64,000 nucleotides of DNA from positions 1 through 64,000 of the forward strand of contig CAXUHB010000012.1 of the NCBI GenBank assembly GCA_964250755.1. The letters run 5' to 3'. Shown here in pieces: positions 52,891 to 60,991 of this stretch. The notes under the pieces are model-generated. The model saw only the letters and a list, made by a program, of their open reading frames with translations. It did no database searches and was not told where the DNA came from. Numbering within the stretch: position 1 is the first letter of the stretch; each line of letters opens with the position of its first letter. Origin of the DNA: DASWOJ01 sp964250755. Lineage in GTDB: Bacteria; Pseudomonadota; Alphaproteobacteria; Acetobacterales; Acetobacteraceae. The position numbers and the translations under genes were made by a program.

Positions 52891-53798
52891 CGAACCAGGC
52901 TGCGGCGGGTGGGCAGATGACGGATGGACGTATGACGGACCGGCACGGGATCAGCGGCGGCGGCGTCAGCGCCGTCGTGAGGGCGGACGGGGCCGAGCTG
53001 TGCTCGCTGCGGGACGCGGCGGGGCGGGAGCTGCTGTGGGACGCCGGGCCGGGGTGGCCGAACCATTCGCCGGTGCTGTTCCCCATCGTGGGGCAGGTGG
53101 CGGAGGACCGCATCCTTGTGGATGGCCGGCCCTACCCGATGGGGCGGCACGGCTTTGCGCGTCGGCGGCGGTTCGCCTGGGCGGGGCAGGCGACGGACCA
53201 TTGCCGGCTGGAGCTGCGGGACGACGAGGAGAGCCGGGCGGCATTCCCCTTTCCGTTCCGGCTGGCGCTGGCCTATCGCGCCGCGGATGGCGCGCTGCAC
53301 GTCGAGTATGAGCTGACGAACCCCGGGCCGGAGGTGCTGCCGGCGTCCCTGGGCGCGCACCCCGCCTTCCGCTGGCCGCTGGCGAATGGCGCGCAGACGG
53401 AGTGCCGGATCGAGTTCTCCGACGAGGAGCCGGGGCCGATCCGGCGCCTGGACAGCGGGCTGCTGCGCCCGGCCGCCCAGCCCTCGCCCGTGCAGGGCCG
53501 GGTGCTGCCTCTGGACCCCGCGCTGTTCGCGGACGACGCCATCATCATGCCGGCCCCGCGCAGCCGAAGCCTGCGCTACTTGTGTCCGGGCGCAGGGATC
53601 GAGTTCGCATGGCACGGCTTCCCGCAGTTGGGCCTGTGGCAGAAGCCCGGCGCCGCGCTGCTGTGCATTGAGCCCTGGCACGGGACCGCCAGCCCCGCCG
53701 ATTGGGACGGCGAGTTCCGGGACAAGCCCGGCCTGATGCTGATCCCGCCCGGGGAAGCCCGGACAATGGGCTGGAGCGTGCGCCCGATCCAAGAATAG
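52887..53798 (+). CDS. aldose 1-epimerase family protein
   Basis: A 303-residue galactose-mutarotase-fold protein of the LacX-like group: GGGVSAVVRADGAELCSLRD, NHSPVLFPIVGQVAEDRILV, PMGRHGFARRRRFAW, LGAHPAFRWPLANG (catalytic-type His) and ALLCIEPWHGTASP (Glu). The family interconverts sugar anomers. Start options are the ATG overlapping the ABC gene stop or internal ATGs 30-45 bases downstream. Coupling to an ABC ATPase and proximity to the sugar-acid genes suggest carbohydrate uptake and use (inference). A family A repeat follows immediately. Confidence 0.85.
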   Translation: MTNQAAAGGQMTDGRMTDRHGISGGGVSAVVRADGAELCSLRDAAGRELLWDAGPGWPNHSPVLFPIVGQVAEDRILVDGRPYPMGRHGFARRRRFAWAGQATDHCRLELRDDEESRAAFPFPFRLALAYRAADGALHVEYELTNPGPEVLPASLGAHPAFRWPLANGAQTECRIEFSDEEPGPIRRLDSGLLRPAAQPSPVQGRVLPLDPALFADDAIIMPAPRSRSLRYLCPGAGIEFAWHGFPQLGLWQKPGAALLCIEPWHGTASPADWDGEFRDKPGLMLIPPGEARTMGWSVRPIQE

Positions 53799-53805
53799 TT
53801 GTCCT

Positions 53806-53951
53806 GCTCCCTCTCCCTCCGGGAGAGGGCCGGGGTGAGGGAAGCCACGCAGAGCGATGCATAACCAGGGCAGGGAAGCCCGCACTGCCCCGGGGCACCC
53901 TCGTGCATGCGGCCTCCCTCACCCCGGCTCTCTCCCGGAGGGAGAGGGAGC
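53806..53951. repeat. interspersed palindromic repeat family A, paired copy
   Basis: Left end gctccctctccctccgggag with GGGGTGAGGGAAG; right end CTCCCTCACCCCGGCTC to CTCTCCCGGAGGGAGAGGG, inverted. The interior starts cacgcagagcgatgc, matching the copy at 12531-12670. It separates the epimerase gene from the MBL gene. Confidence 0.87.
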
Positions 53952-54003
53952 AGAGTGCATCACCCCCCTTGCATCCCGCCGCCCGGCGCGGGACACCCCC
54001 GGC

Positions 54004-54876
54004 ATGAGTCCCGGATACCTCCCCTTCGCCGGCGCGCTGCGCCTGCCCGCCTTCGTGTGCGACAACTGCGGCTATTGGCAGCGCCACTTCGCCACCCCGC
54101 CGGCCTGCCCGATGTGCCTGGACGCCCGGCACGTCGTGCCGCAATCGGGCTGGCAGTTCTGGACGCGGGAGGAGGCCCAGGCCCGCTGGCCGTGCCACTG
54201 GGCCGAGGTGGAACCAGGCGTCTGGCGCTTCTGGAACGATCCCGTCACCGGCATCGGCCCCAGCGCCTACCTGATCCAGACCCCGGCCGGGAACATGGGG
54301 TTCGAGGGTTGCCCGGTATTCAGCGAGGCCGCGCTGGACCACATCGAGGCGCTTGGCGGCATGAAGGTGCTGGCCGCGTCCCACCCGCACGCCTACGGCG
54401 CGCTGTGGCAGCTGCAGGACCGCTTCGACCCTGAGCTGGCGCTGCATCCCGGAGACCTCGAATGGTCCGGGGCGCTGCAAGTCAGCTGGCCGTTCGACGA
54501 TGTGCTGGAGCCTTTGCCGGGGTTGGAGCTGCATCTGACCGCCGGGCACTTCGCCGGGCACACCGTGCTGTTCGACCGCGCGCGGCGCATCCTGTTCTGC
54601 GGCGACGCGCTGAAATTCGAGCTGGACCCGGCGGACCCGCGTCGGGCGCTGACGATCTCCGCCCACAAGGCGTTCGTGCGCGGCATCCCGCTGACGCCGG
54701 CGGAGCTGCGCCGCTACCGCCAGGTGTTCGCCCCTCTGGACTTCGTGCAGACCTGGACGCCGTTCGAGCAGGCGCGGAACAGCGGACGGGGGGAGGCGCT
54801 GGCGCTGATTGACGGGATGCTGGCCACCCGGCCCCACGCCGCACCGGTGCCGTTGGCAGAGTTGGTGCGGAGGTAG
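54004..54876 (+). CDS. MBL-fold protein with N-terminal zinc ribbon
   Basis: A 290-residue protein. An N-terminal Cys4 zinc ribbon (CDNCGYW and PACPMC, residues about 17-38) precedes a metallo-beta-lactamase-fold domain. The usual HxHxDH motif is degenerate (SHPHAYGALW, keeping two His but losing Asp and the last His), while TAGHFAGHT and GDALKFELD keep later ligands. So metal binding or hydrolysis may be altered. The substrate is unknown. The ATG at 54004 is chosen because the ribbon follows directly; it sits about 50 bases after a family A repeat. Confidence 0.78.
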   Translation: MSPGYLPFAGALRLPAFVCDNCGYWQRHFATPPACPMCLDARHVVPQSGWQFWTREEAQARWPCHWAEVEPGVWRFWNDPVTGIGPSAYLIQTPAGNMGFEGCPVFSEAALDHIEALGGMKVLAASHPHAYGALWQLQDRFDPELALHPGDLEWSGALQVSWPFDDVLEPLPGLELHLTAGHFAGHTVLFDRARRILFCGDALKFELDPADPRRALTISAHKAFVRGIPLTPAELRRYRQVFAPLDFVQTWTPFEQARNSGRGEALALIDGMLATRPHAAPVPLAELVRR

Positions 54877-54961
54877 CAGCGGCCCTCGCCAAGCCGTCTG
54901 CCGTGTTGCCGCGCAACCAAATGCGTGGGCGCTGGTGGTGCCGACGTGCTGAGGCGGCAGC

Positions 54962-55549
54962 ATGAGCCAAACCGCCGTGCGACGCATGACGCTGGACGAG
55001 TTCTGGGAGTGGCAAGACCGCCAGGACATCCGCTACGAGCTGGTGGACGGCATTCCTTGGGCAATGGCCAGGGCGCAGCAGCGGCATGACGTGATCGTCG
55101 TCAATGCACTTGGCGAGCTGGCCAGCCAGTTGCGCGGCACGCCATGCCGGCCCTTCACAGCGGACCAAACCGTCGTGACCCGGGCCGCCAATGGCCGGCG
55201 GCCCGATGTCGGCGTGGACTGCGGCCCGCTGGATGGCCGGTCCATGAAGGCAACCTTGCCCCGCGTGGTGATCGAGGTCCTGTCCCCATCCACCCGCATG
55301 CTCGATCAACTCGGCAAGCTGGAGGAGTATAAGGACCTGGACAGCATGGATCATGTCGCGCTCGTGGACCCGGACGAGCCGCATGTTGCCCTATGGTCCC
55401 GCGGTGCCGGCCGGGCCTGGGCGATGACCCTCTACCGCGACCTGGCCGATGTGCTGCCGCTGCCGTCCGTCGGCGTCAGCCTGCCGTTGGCCGTCCTATA
55501 CGATCGTTTGGACATGCACCCGTCATTGCAGGCGCTGCCGCGGGCCTGA
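54962..55549 (+). CDS. Uma2 family (PD-D/ExK nuclease-fold) protein
   Basis: A 195-residue protein of the Uma2/DUF820 family, common in cyanobacteria and present in many bacteria. Signature segments: MTLDEFWEWQDRQDIRYELV-DG at the start, RRPDVGVDCGPLD (PD of the nuclease core), VIEVLSPSTRMLDQLGKLEE (E-x-K-like) and YKDLDSMDHVALVDPD. Nuclease activity is only inferred from the fold. It is monocistronic. Some family members are mobile or multi-copy; no flanking repeats suggest that here. Confidence 0.88.
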   Translation: MSQTAVRRMTLDEFWEWQDRQDIRYELVDGIPWAMARAQQRHDVIVVNALGELASQLRGTPCRPFTADQTVVTRAANGRRPDVGVDCGPLDGRSMKATLPRVVIEVLSPSTRMLDQLGKLEEYKDLDSMDHVALVDPDEPHVALWSRGAGRAWAMTLYRDLADVLPLPSVGVSLPLAVLYDRLDMHPSLQALPRA

Positions 55550-55664
55550 CCGACGGGCCAGGGCTGCTGCGTGCCACGGAAACGGACAGGCCGCAGCCGG
55601 GCATCCGACGCTGCGGCCAGCCGCGATGTCTCGGCGTGCCCCTGGCCGGGGCACGCCTGCTCTG

Positions 55665-57059
55665 CTAGCCCCGGGCCAACGCGGCGCCGGCGACGGCGCT
55701 CTCGCGCATGCGGTCGTATTCCGCCTTCGGCATCGGCACGGCGTCCCGGTGTCCCAGGTCGTTCAGGTGCAGCCGGTAGGTTTCCCGCGCCGTGAAGGCG
55801 GCGATGGCGGCGATGGCCGTGATGCCGAGAGTCATCCCGCCGATCACCAGCGGGATGTTGGTCCCGGGCACCAGGGCGACCGATGCGAAGTAGGCCGGCA
55901 GCAGCGCCGTGATGGTGGTCCCCACGTTCTGCGCGATGGCCATGGCCGACACCCGGGTGCGGGTCTGGAACAGCTCCGGATAGAAGCTGGGGAACACCGC
56001 GTTGTAGCCCTGATAGACCATGCCCCACATCAGCAGCGACATGCCGATGGCCAGCGGCACGCTGCCGATGCTGATGGCATAGAGGTAGCCGAACGACAGC
56101 AGCCCCGACCCCAGCGCGCCGATGATGATGCAGGGGCGCCGCCCGATCCGGTCGGCCAGGTTGCCCACGAAGGGGATCACCAGCACCGCCAGGATGTTGC
56201 CCAGCACCGGTATCCACAGGTAGACGTCCTTGGCGAAGCCGATGCCGTAGGCCGGCTGCACCGCGTAGGCCGCGCCGAACACGGTGGCCACGGTGGGCAC
56301 CACGTTCATCAGCGCCATGCACACCACGCGCAGCATGTCGTCCCAGCTCAGGCGGAACGCCTCGGGGATCGGCGCCTTCGGGACCGATGCGCCCTCCTCG
56401 GCAAAGGCTGGGGTCTCGTCCACCTCGCGCCGGATGATGTAGCCGGCGACGATCACCAGCACGCTGAGCAGGAACGGGATGCGCCAGCCCCAGGACGCGA
56501 ACTGGTCCGCTGGCATGAACCGCGCCAGCGGCAGGAACACCGCCGCCGCCAGGATCTGCCCGGCCTGCACGCCTTGCAGCGTGAAGCTGGCGAAGAACCC
56601 GCGCCGCCCGAACGGCGCGTGCTCCAGGATCATGGAACTGGCGCCGCTGATCTCCCCGGCGACGGCGAAGCCCTGGATCAGCCGCAGCGCCACCAGCAGG
56701 ATCGGCGCCCACACGCCCACCTGGGCGTAGGTCGGCAACAGCCCCACTGCCATGGTCGAGAAGCCCATCAGGAACATGCACACCAGCAGCACGCCCTTGC
56801 GCCCATGCGTGTCGCCATAGTGGCCAAGCACGAAGGCGCCGATGGGCCGCGCGACGTAGCCCACGCCGTAGGTCGCCAGCGAAGCCACGATGGCGATATT
56901 TGGGTCCGCCGAGGGGAAGAACAGCTGGGGAAAGACCAGCGACGCCGCAGTCGCATAGATGAAGAAGTCGTAGTACTCCAGGGCCGATCCGATCCAGCCG
57001 CTGGCCGCGGCCTTCTTGGATTGCCGCCGCCCATGCGGCTCATGCGTGGTGCTGTCCAT
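55665..57059 (-). CDS. MFS transporter, metabolite:H+ symporter (MHS) family
   Basis: A 464-residue inner-membrane transporter with 12 segments. MHS-family signatures: GSALEYYDFFIYATAASLVF, RPIGAFVLGHYGDTHGRKGV (loop 2-3 motif), LIQGFAVAGEISGASSMILE and FVGNLADRIGRRPCIIIG (loop 8-9). MHS carriers take up organic acids such as citrate, alpha-ketoglutarate, shikimate or proline/betaine. It is divergent from a TetR regulator with a perfect operator palindrome between, so it is probably the regulated target. The ATG at 57057-57059 follows GGAGGAC and is the best start. Confidence 0.92.
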   Translation of the reverse strand: MDSTTHEPHGRRQSKKAAASGWIGSALEYYDFFIYATAASLVFPQLFFPSADPNIAIVASLATYGVGYVARPIGAFVLGHYGDTHGRKGVLLVCMFLMGFSTMAVGLLPTYAQVGVWAPILLVALRLIQGFAVAGEISGASSMILEHAPFGRRGFFASFTLQGVQAGQILAAAVFLPLARFMPADQFASWGWRIPFLLSVLVIVAGYIIRREVDETPAFAEEGASVPKAPIPEAFRLSWDDMLRVVCMALMNVVPTVATVFGAAYAVQPAYGIGFAKDVYLWIPVLGNILAVLVIPFVGNLADRIGRRPCIIIGALGSGLLSFGYLYAISIGSVPLAIGMSLLMWGMVYQGYNAVFPSFYPELFQTRTRVSAMAIAQNVGTTITALLPAYFASVALVPGTNIPLVIGGMTLGITAIAAIAAFTARETYRLHLNDLGHRDAVPMPKAEYDRMRESAVAGAALARG

Positions 57060-57156
57060 TGATGCGTCCTCCCTGCTTGTTGTCGCTTCCCGGCGGGATG
57101 CCTGCTTCGGGCACCCTATGCCGCCGGGCCTGGTCACGGCTTCGCGATGCCTCTAT

Positions 57157-57174
57157 ACCTACCGTCCGGTAGGT
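57157..57174. promoter_or_regulatory. TetR-type operator palindrome
   Basis: The 18-base perfect palindrome ACCTACCGTCCGGTAGGT (8-base arms, TC centre) lies in the spacer between the divergent MHS transporter gene and TetR gene. Sequences of the ACCNACCG/CGGTNGGT kind are typical operators of TetR/AcrR repressors. Its position, 98 bases before the transporter ATG and 80 before the regulator GTG, suits repression of both genes. Confidence 0.75.
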
Positions 57175-57253
57175 TGCAAGCTGCAATTCCGGCCAATCCG
57201 GAGGTTTCCGGCATCCGCCTGCAGGACGTGGTTTGAACGGGGAGAGGACGCCA

Positions 57254-57988
57254 GTGGATCACACAGCCGGACGAAGCGGCAGGCGCGCTGTGCCGGGGCA
57301 GCCCGTCCCGCAGCGGGCAGCGCCGGGACCGCGCGCCCGTGCGGCCGACGGGCCCCGCACCCGGCAGGGCATCCTGGACGCCGCCCAGGCCGTGTTCGCC
57401 GAGAAGGGCTACAGCGGCGCCAACGTGAACGAAATTGTCGCCCTGGCCGGCACCACCAAGCCGATGATCTACTATCATTTCGGCAGCAAGGAGGGCCTGT
57501 TCGCCGCAGTGCTGGAGCAGGTCTATGCCGGGATGCGCGCCATCGAGGCGTCGCTGGAGCTGCATGCCCTGCCGCCGGCGGAGGCGGTCCGGCGCCTGGT
57601 CCAGGTCACGTTCGACTACCACGCCGCCCACCCCGACTGGATCAGGCTGATCGCGGTCGCCAACATTCACGGCGCGCAGCACATCCGGGACTCGCCGACC
57701 ATCGCCGCCCGGAACTCGGCGATTCCCGCCATCCTGGGAAACCTGCTGGCGCGCGGGGTGCGGGATGGGGTGTTCCGCGCCGGGGTGGACCCGCTGCACC
57801 TGCACCTGATGATCAACGCGATGTGCTTCTACCGCGTGTCCAACCGGCACACCTGGCGCGTGATCTTCGGGCGGGACATGACCGACCCCGGCGATGCCGC
57901 GCAGCAACGGGCCATGCTGACGGAGGCCGTGCTGGCCTGCCTGGACATTGGCGCCTCTGCCGCGCCAGGCGTCCGGGACGCCGCCTAG
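57254..57988 (+). CDS. TetR family transcriptional regulator
   Basis: A 244-residue repressor. The N-terminal about 30 residues are basic and Pro-rich; the TetR_N HTH follows: RTRQGILDAAQAVFAEKGYS, then NVNEIVALAGTTKPMIYYHF and GSKEGLFAAVLEQVY. The C-terminal domain (AHPDWIRLIAVANIHGAQHI, then MINAMCFYRVSNRHTWRVIF) resembles the TetR_C group of RutR/YcdC-like regulators. The GTG at 57254 is chosen over an upstream TTG because of the GGAGAGG site. Ligand unknown; likely an organic acid related to the MHS carrier substrate. Confidence 0.9.
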   Translation: MDHTAGRSGRRAVPGQPVPQRAAPGPRARAADGPRTRQGILDAAQAVFAEKGYSGANVNEIVALAGTTKPMIYYHFGSKEGLFAAVLEQVYAGMRAIEASLELHALPPAEAVRRLVQVTFDYHAAHPDWIRLIAVANIHGAQHIRDSPTIAARNSAIPAILGNLLARGVRDGVFRAGVDPLHLHLMINAMCFYRVSNRHTWRVIFGRDMTDPGDAAQQRAMLTEAVLACLDIGASAAPGVRDAA

Positions 57989-58086
57989 CTCCGCATCAGC
58001 CTGGTCTGGACGCCTGCTGTCCAGGACCGTCCGACGTGCCGGTCAGGCTGACCCAGATCGGACCGTCCCGGACCACGTCACTCTAA

Positions 58087-58689
58087 TCAGGCCGTGGGAA
58101 ACGCGCCTTCGAACGCGCTTTCCGGCAGGGGCCGGCGGGCGTTCGGCTGCTCGCGCGCACGGACGGCCTCGGGCAGCTGTGCCGGGTTGCCGCGGCGGCC
58201 CACGCAGATCATCTGCTCCACCCGGTAGCCCAGCGGCACGTGCAGCTCCGCAAAGGCGCGGTCCATGTCGAAGCCGACCATGCCGTGCGCCTGGTAGCCC
58301 ATGCGCGTCGCCTGCAGCGCGAAGTAGGCCCAGCCCGCCCCGGCGTCGTGGCTGTGGCTGTGCGACGGCACCTCGCCCTCCTTGCCCGGCACCGCCATCG
58401 TGGACTTGGACAGCAGCACCAGCAACGCGCCGGACTGGGCGGCCCAGGCGCGGTTGCCCTCGTTCAGCAATCCCAGGAACTGCTCCCAGTGCGGCCCGTC
58501 CTTAAGCGCATACAGGAAGCGCCAGGGCTGCGAGTTGTAGGACGACGGCGCCCAGCGCGCCGCCTCCAGCATGGTCATCAGGTCCTCGCGCGGGACGGGC
58601 TGGCCGTCATAGGCGCGGGGGGACCAGCGCTCCAGGAACACCGGGTCAATCGGATGGTCGGCCGTGCGGCCGTTGGCGGTCAGGGTCAT
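58087..58689 (-). CDS. nitroreductase family protein
   Basis: A 200-residue FMN-dependent nitroreductase-fold protein: LERWSPRAYDGQPVPREDLM, MLEAARWAPSSYNSQPWRFL (FMN contacts), SHDAGAGWAYFALQATRMGY, GMVGFDMDRAFAELHVP and EQMICVGRRGNPAQLPEAVR. These enzymes reduce nitro compounds or quinones or serve in redox pathways; the physiological substrate is not readable. The ATG at 58687-58689 begins at the domain. It is alone, convergent with the TetR gene. Confidence 0.88.
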   Translation of the reverse strand: MTLTANGRTADHPIDPVFLERWSPRAYDGQPVPREDLMTMLEAARWAPSSYNSQPWRFLYALKDGPHWEQFLGLLNEGNRAWAAQSGALLVLLSKSTMAVPGKEGEVPSHSHSHDAGAGWAYFALQATRMGYQAHGMVGFDMDRAFAELHVPLGYRVEQMICVGRRGNPAQLPEAVRAREQPNARRPLPESAFEGAFPTA

Positions 58690-58810
58690 GCGGGCGCCCT
58701 CTGAGGCAGGGTTGGATCGGGGCGGGACAACAGGACGTTTGCGCCCTGCCGTCAACCGCCCCGGGTAGGGGCCACGCGAACACGCCCCAGGGGTGCGCCC
58801 TGCCGCTGCG

Positions 58811-59020
58811 TCAGGCTGGGCCGCAGACCCGCAGGATGGTGGCGATCACCACTGCCTCCTCCCGGGACGACGCCGTGCCCAGGACCATGTGCGGCGACCC
58901 GTTGGCGGGGATGCCGACCACCTGCGCGTCCGCAGCCTCGATTGTGCGGAAACGCCCGGCTTGGAACGTCCCGTGCGCCTCGGGGTCCAAGCCGAGGCTC
59001 AGCCACTTGTCGGCTCTCAT
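58811..59020 (-). CDS. small hypothetical protein
   Basis: A 69-residue protein (MRADKWLSLGLDPEAHG to ILRVCGPA). The middle reads GRFRTIEAADAQVVGIPANG and SPHMVLGTASSREEAVVIAT, giving a likely beta-beta-alpha unit with no recognised family. An ATG 15 bases upstream is also possible. It lies 22 bases after the SWIB gene on the same strand, so it is probably cotranscribed. Function unknown. Confidence 0.5.
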   Translation of the reverse strand: MRADKWLSLGLDPEAHGTFQAGRFRTIEAADAQVVGIPANGSPHMVLGTASSREEAVVIATILRVCGPA

Positions 59021-59042
59021 GCCGTCAGCCTGCACCGCGCTG

Positions 59043-59453
59043 CTATTTCAGGTGCGCCGCCAGGTACTTGTTCATCTCGAACATCGTGGCCTGGTCCTTG
59101 CCGAATATCTTGCGAAGCTTGTCGTCGGCCAGGATCACGCGGCCGTCCTCCTTGCTCTGGAGCTTGTGCTCCTTGATGTAAACCCAGACCTTGCTGACGA
59201 CCTCGCCACGCGGCATCGTGCCTTTGCCGACGATTGCGGCCAGGTCGGCAGAGGGCTGCAGCGGCTGCTGCAGGGCGTTCGGCTTGGCGCCGGCCTTCGG
59301 CTGCTCGACCTTGGCGCCCTTGGGCGGGGCCTCTTCCTTCGCTGCCTTGGCCGGCTTGGCGGCGGCCGGCTTCGCGCTGGCGGACTTGGGGTCGGCGGCC
59401 TTGGCATCGGCGGCCTTGGTGGTCTTGGGAGCCTTGGTGGGTGCCTTGGTCAT
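59043..59453 (-). CDS. SWIB/MDM2 domain protein
   Basis: A 136-residue protein. The first about 55 residues are a Lys/Ala/Pro-rich, histone-H1-like tail (KAPTKAPKTTKAADAKAADP and similar). The rest is a complete SWIB/MDM2 domain: LQQPLQPSADLAAIVGKGTM, PRGEVVSKVWVYIKEHKLQS, DGRVILADDKLRKIFGKDQA and TMFEMNKYLAAHL. SWIB domains are eukaryotic chromatin-remodeller modules also found in Chlamydia and many Proteobacteria; a chromatin-like role is inference. The ATG at 59451-59453 begins the Lys-rich tail. Confidence 0.9.
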   Translation of the reverse strand: MTKAPTKAPKTTKAADAKAADPKSASAKPAAAKPAKAAKEEAPPKGAKVEQPKAGAKPNALQQPLQPSADLAAIVGKGTMPRGEVVSKVWVYIKEHKLQSKEDGRVILADDKLRKIFGKDQATMFEMNKYLAAHLK

Positions 59454-59779
59454 GGTGTCGCCTCTGGGCTGGTCGCGGTTGCAGGGGGCATCGCCGGACA
59501 AGGGCCGCTGTTGGCAGCGTTCGCAGCGCCGGCAGGCGTAGGACCTTGTGCCCAACGCCGCCCGGACCGCAACGCCGCAACTGCCGTTTCCAGGGCGGGA
59601 CAGGCTGCCGTGGCACCGACGCCCGTGCGGCTGTTGTCAAACTGCCACATCTTTGGAGCCGGGCCACACCCTGCCGCGCCCAGTGACGCGCCCAGTGACG
59701 CGCCCGCAGCCGCGGCCGAGTCCCACCCTGGCGTGCCCGGACATTCCGTGGCAGCAATTCCCTGGGAGGACAGGGTTCG
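59454..59779. other. intergenic region with a short direct repeat
   Basis: About 325 bases between the SWIB and CoA-transferase starts (divergent). It includes cgcgcccagtgacgcgccca-type direct repeats at about 59678-59703 and otherwise no gene, RNA or clear promoter. Both promoters must lie here. Confidence 0.45.
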
Positions 59780-60991
59780 ATGACGATGACCGGGGACGAG
59801 GGGCCAGGAGGGGCGGGGCCGGCAGGCGCGCTGGCCCGGTTCAAGGTCGTGGACCTCACGCGCGTGCGCGCCGGGCCGACCTGCGTGCGGCAGTTCGCCG
59901 ACTTCGGCGCGCAGGTGGTGAAGGTGGAGGCGCCCGGCTCTGGCGACGGCGGCATGGGCGGCCCGCGGCTGGGGTCTGACTTCCAGAACCTGCACCGCAA
60001 CAAGCGCAGCATCACGCTCGACCTGAAGCACCCGGCGGGGAAGGCGGCGCTGATGCGCCTGGTGGCCGGCGCCGACGTGCTGGTCGAGAACTTCCGCCCC
60101 GACGTGAAGGACCGGCTGGGCATCGGCTACGCGGCGATGCAGGCCGCCAACCCGCGGCTGGTCTATGCCAGCATCTCCGGCTTCGGGGAGGACGGGCCGT
60201 ACCGGATGCGCCCGGGCTTCGACCAGATCGCGCAGGGGATGGGCGGGCTGATGTCAGTGACGGGCGCCCCGGGCGGCGGGCCGATGCGGGTTGGCATCCC
60301 AGTTGCGGACCTGACGGCCGGGCTGTTCGCCGCGCAGGGGATCATGGCGGCGCTGCTGGAGCGCGAGGTGTCCGGCAGGGGCCAGTGGGTGCAGGTCAGC
60401 CTGCTGGCGGCGCAGATCGCCATGATGGACTTCCAAGCCGCGCGCTATTTGATGGAGGGGGAGGTGCCCGGCCAGGCCGGCAACAATCACCCCACCAGCA
60501 TCCCGACCGGCGTGTTCGCCACGGCAGATGGGCACATCAACATCGCCACGTCCGGCCACCCGATCTGGCTGCGCCTGCTTCGTGCATTGGGGCTGGACGG
60601 CTTGGCCGATGACCCCCGGTTTGCGACGGCTGCCGCCCGCTTGCAACACCGGGACGCGCTGAACGACCTGATCGCCGGCGTGACCCGCACCCGGGCCAGC
60701 GCAGACTGGGTGGCGGCGCTGGAGGCGGCGGAGGTCCCATGCGGCCCGGTCTATGCAATGGACCAGGTCTTTGCCGACCCGCAGGTGCAGCACTTGGGCA
60801 TGGCGCCGAAGGTGCGTCACCCGGAGTTGGGCGAAATCGCGCTGGTCGGCCAGGCCATCAAGCTGAGCCGCACGCCCTCGGAATTGCGTACCGCAACGGC
60901 CGGGCTGGGCGAACACGCCGATGAGGTCCTGCACGAGCTGGGCTACGGCGACGACGAAGTGGCCGCGATGCGGGCGGAGGGAGTGGTTTAA
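59780..60991 (+). CDS. CaiB/BaiF CoA-transferase family protein
   Basis: A 403-residue class III CoA transferase. Motifs: KVVDLTRVRAGPTCVRQFAD, NLHRNKRSITLDLKHPAGKA, LVENFRPDVKDRLGIGYAAM, PGFDQIAQGMGGLMSVTGAP and RVGIPVADLTAGLFAAQGIM, with the acyl-accepting Asp near residue 177. The family transfers CoA between carboxylic acids. The following crotonase-fold gene starts on the last base of its stop codon (TAATG), so the two are a coupled operon for breakdown of some organic acid. The substrate is not readable. Confidence 0.9.
   Translation: MTMTGDEGPGGAGPAGALARFKVVDLTRVRAGPTCVRQFADFGAQVVKVEAPGSGDGGMGGPRLGSDFQNLHRNKRSITLDLKHPAGKAALMRLVAGADVLVENFRPDVKDRLGIGYAAMQAANPRLVYASISGFGEDGPYRMRPGFDQIAQGMGGLMSVTGAPGGGPMRVGIPVADLTAGLFAAQGIMAALLEREVSGRGQWVQVSLLAAQIAMMDFQAARYLMEGEVPGQAGNNHPTSIPTGVFATADGHINIATSGHPIWLRLLRALGLDGLADDPRFATAAARLQHRDALNDLIAGVTRTRASADWVAALEAAEVPCGPVYAMDQVFADPQVQHLGMAPKVRHPELGEIALVGQAIKLSRTPSELRTATAGLGEHADEVLHELGYGDDEVAAMRAEGVV

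Noticed and set aside
55514..55545. Partial family B repeat at the 3' end of the Uma2 gene
   Set aside because: Only cccgtcattgc matches and no inverted partner is found; likely chance.
54962..55549. Uma2 protein as a defence nuclease
   Set aside because: No associated methylase, toxin partner or other defence gene is nearby; the family is common and of unknown role.
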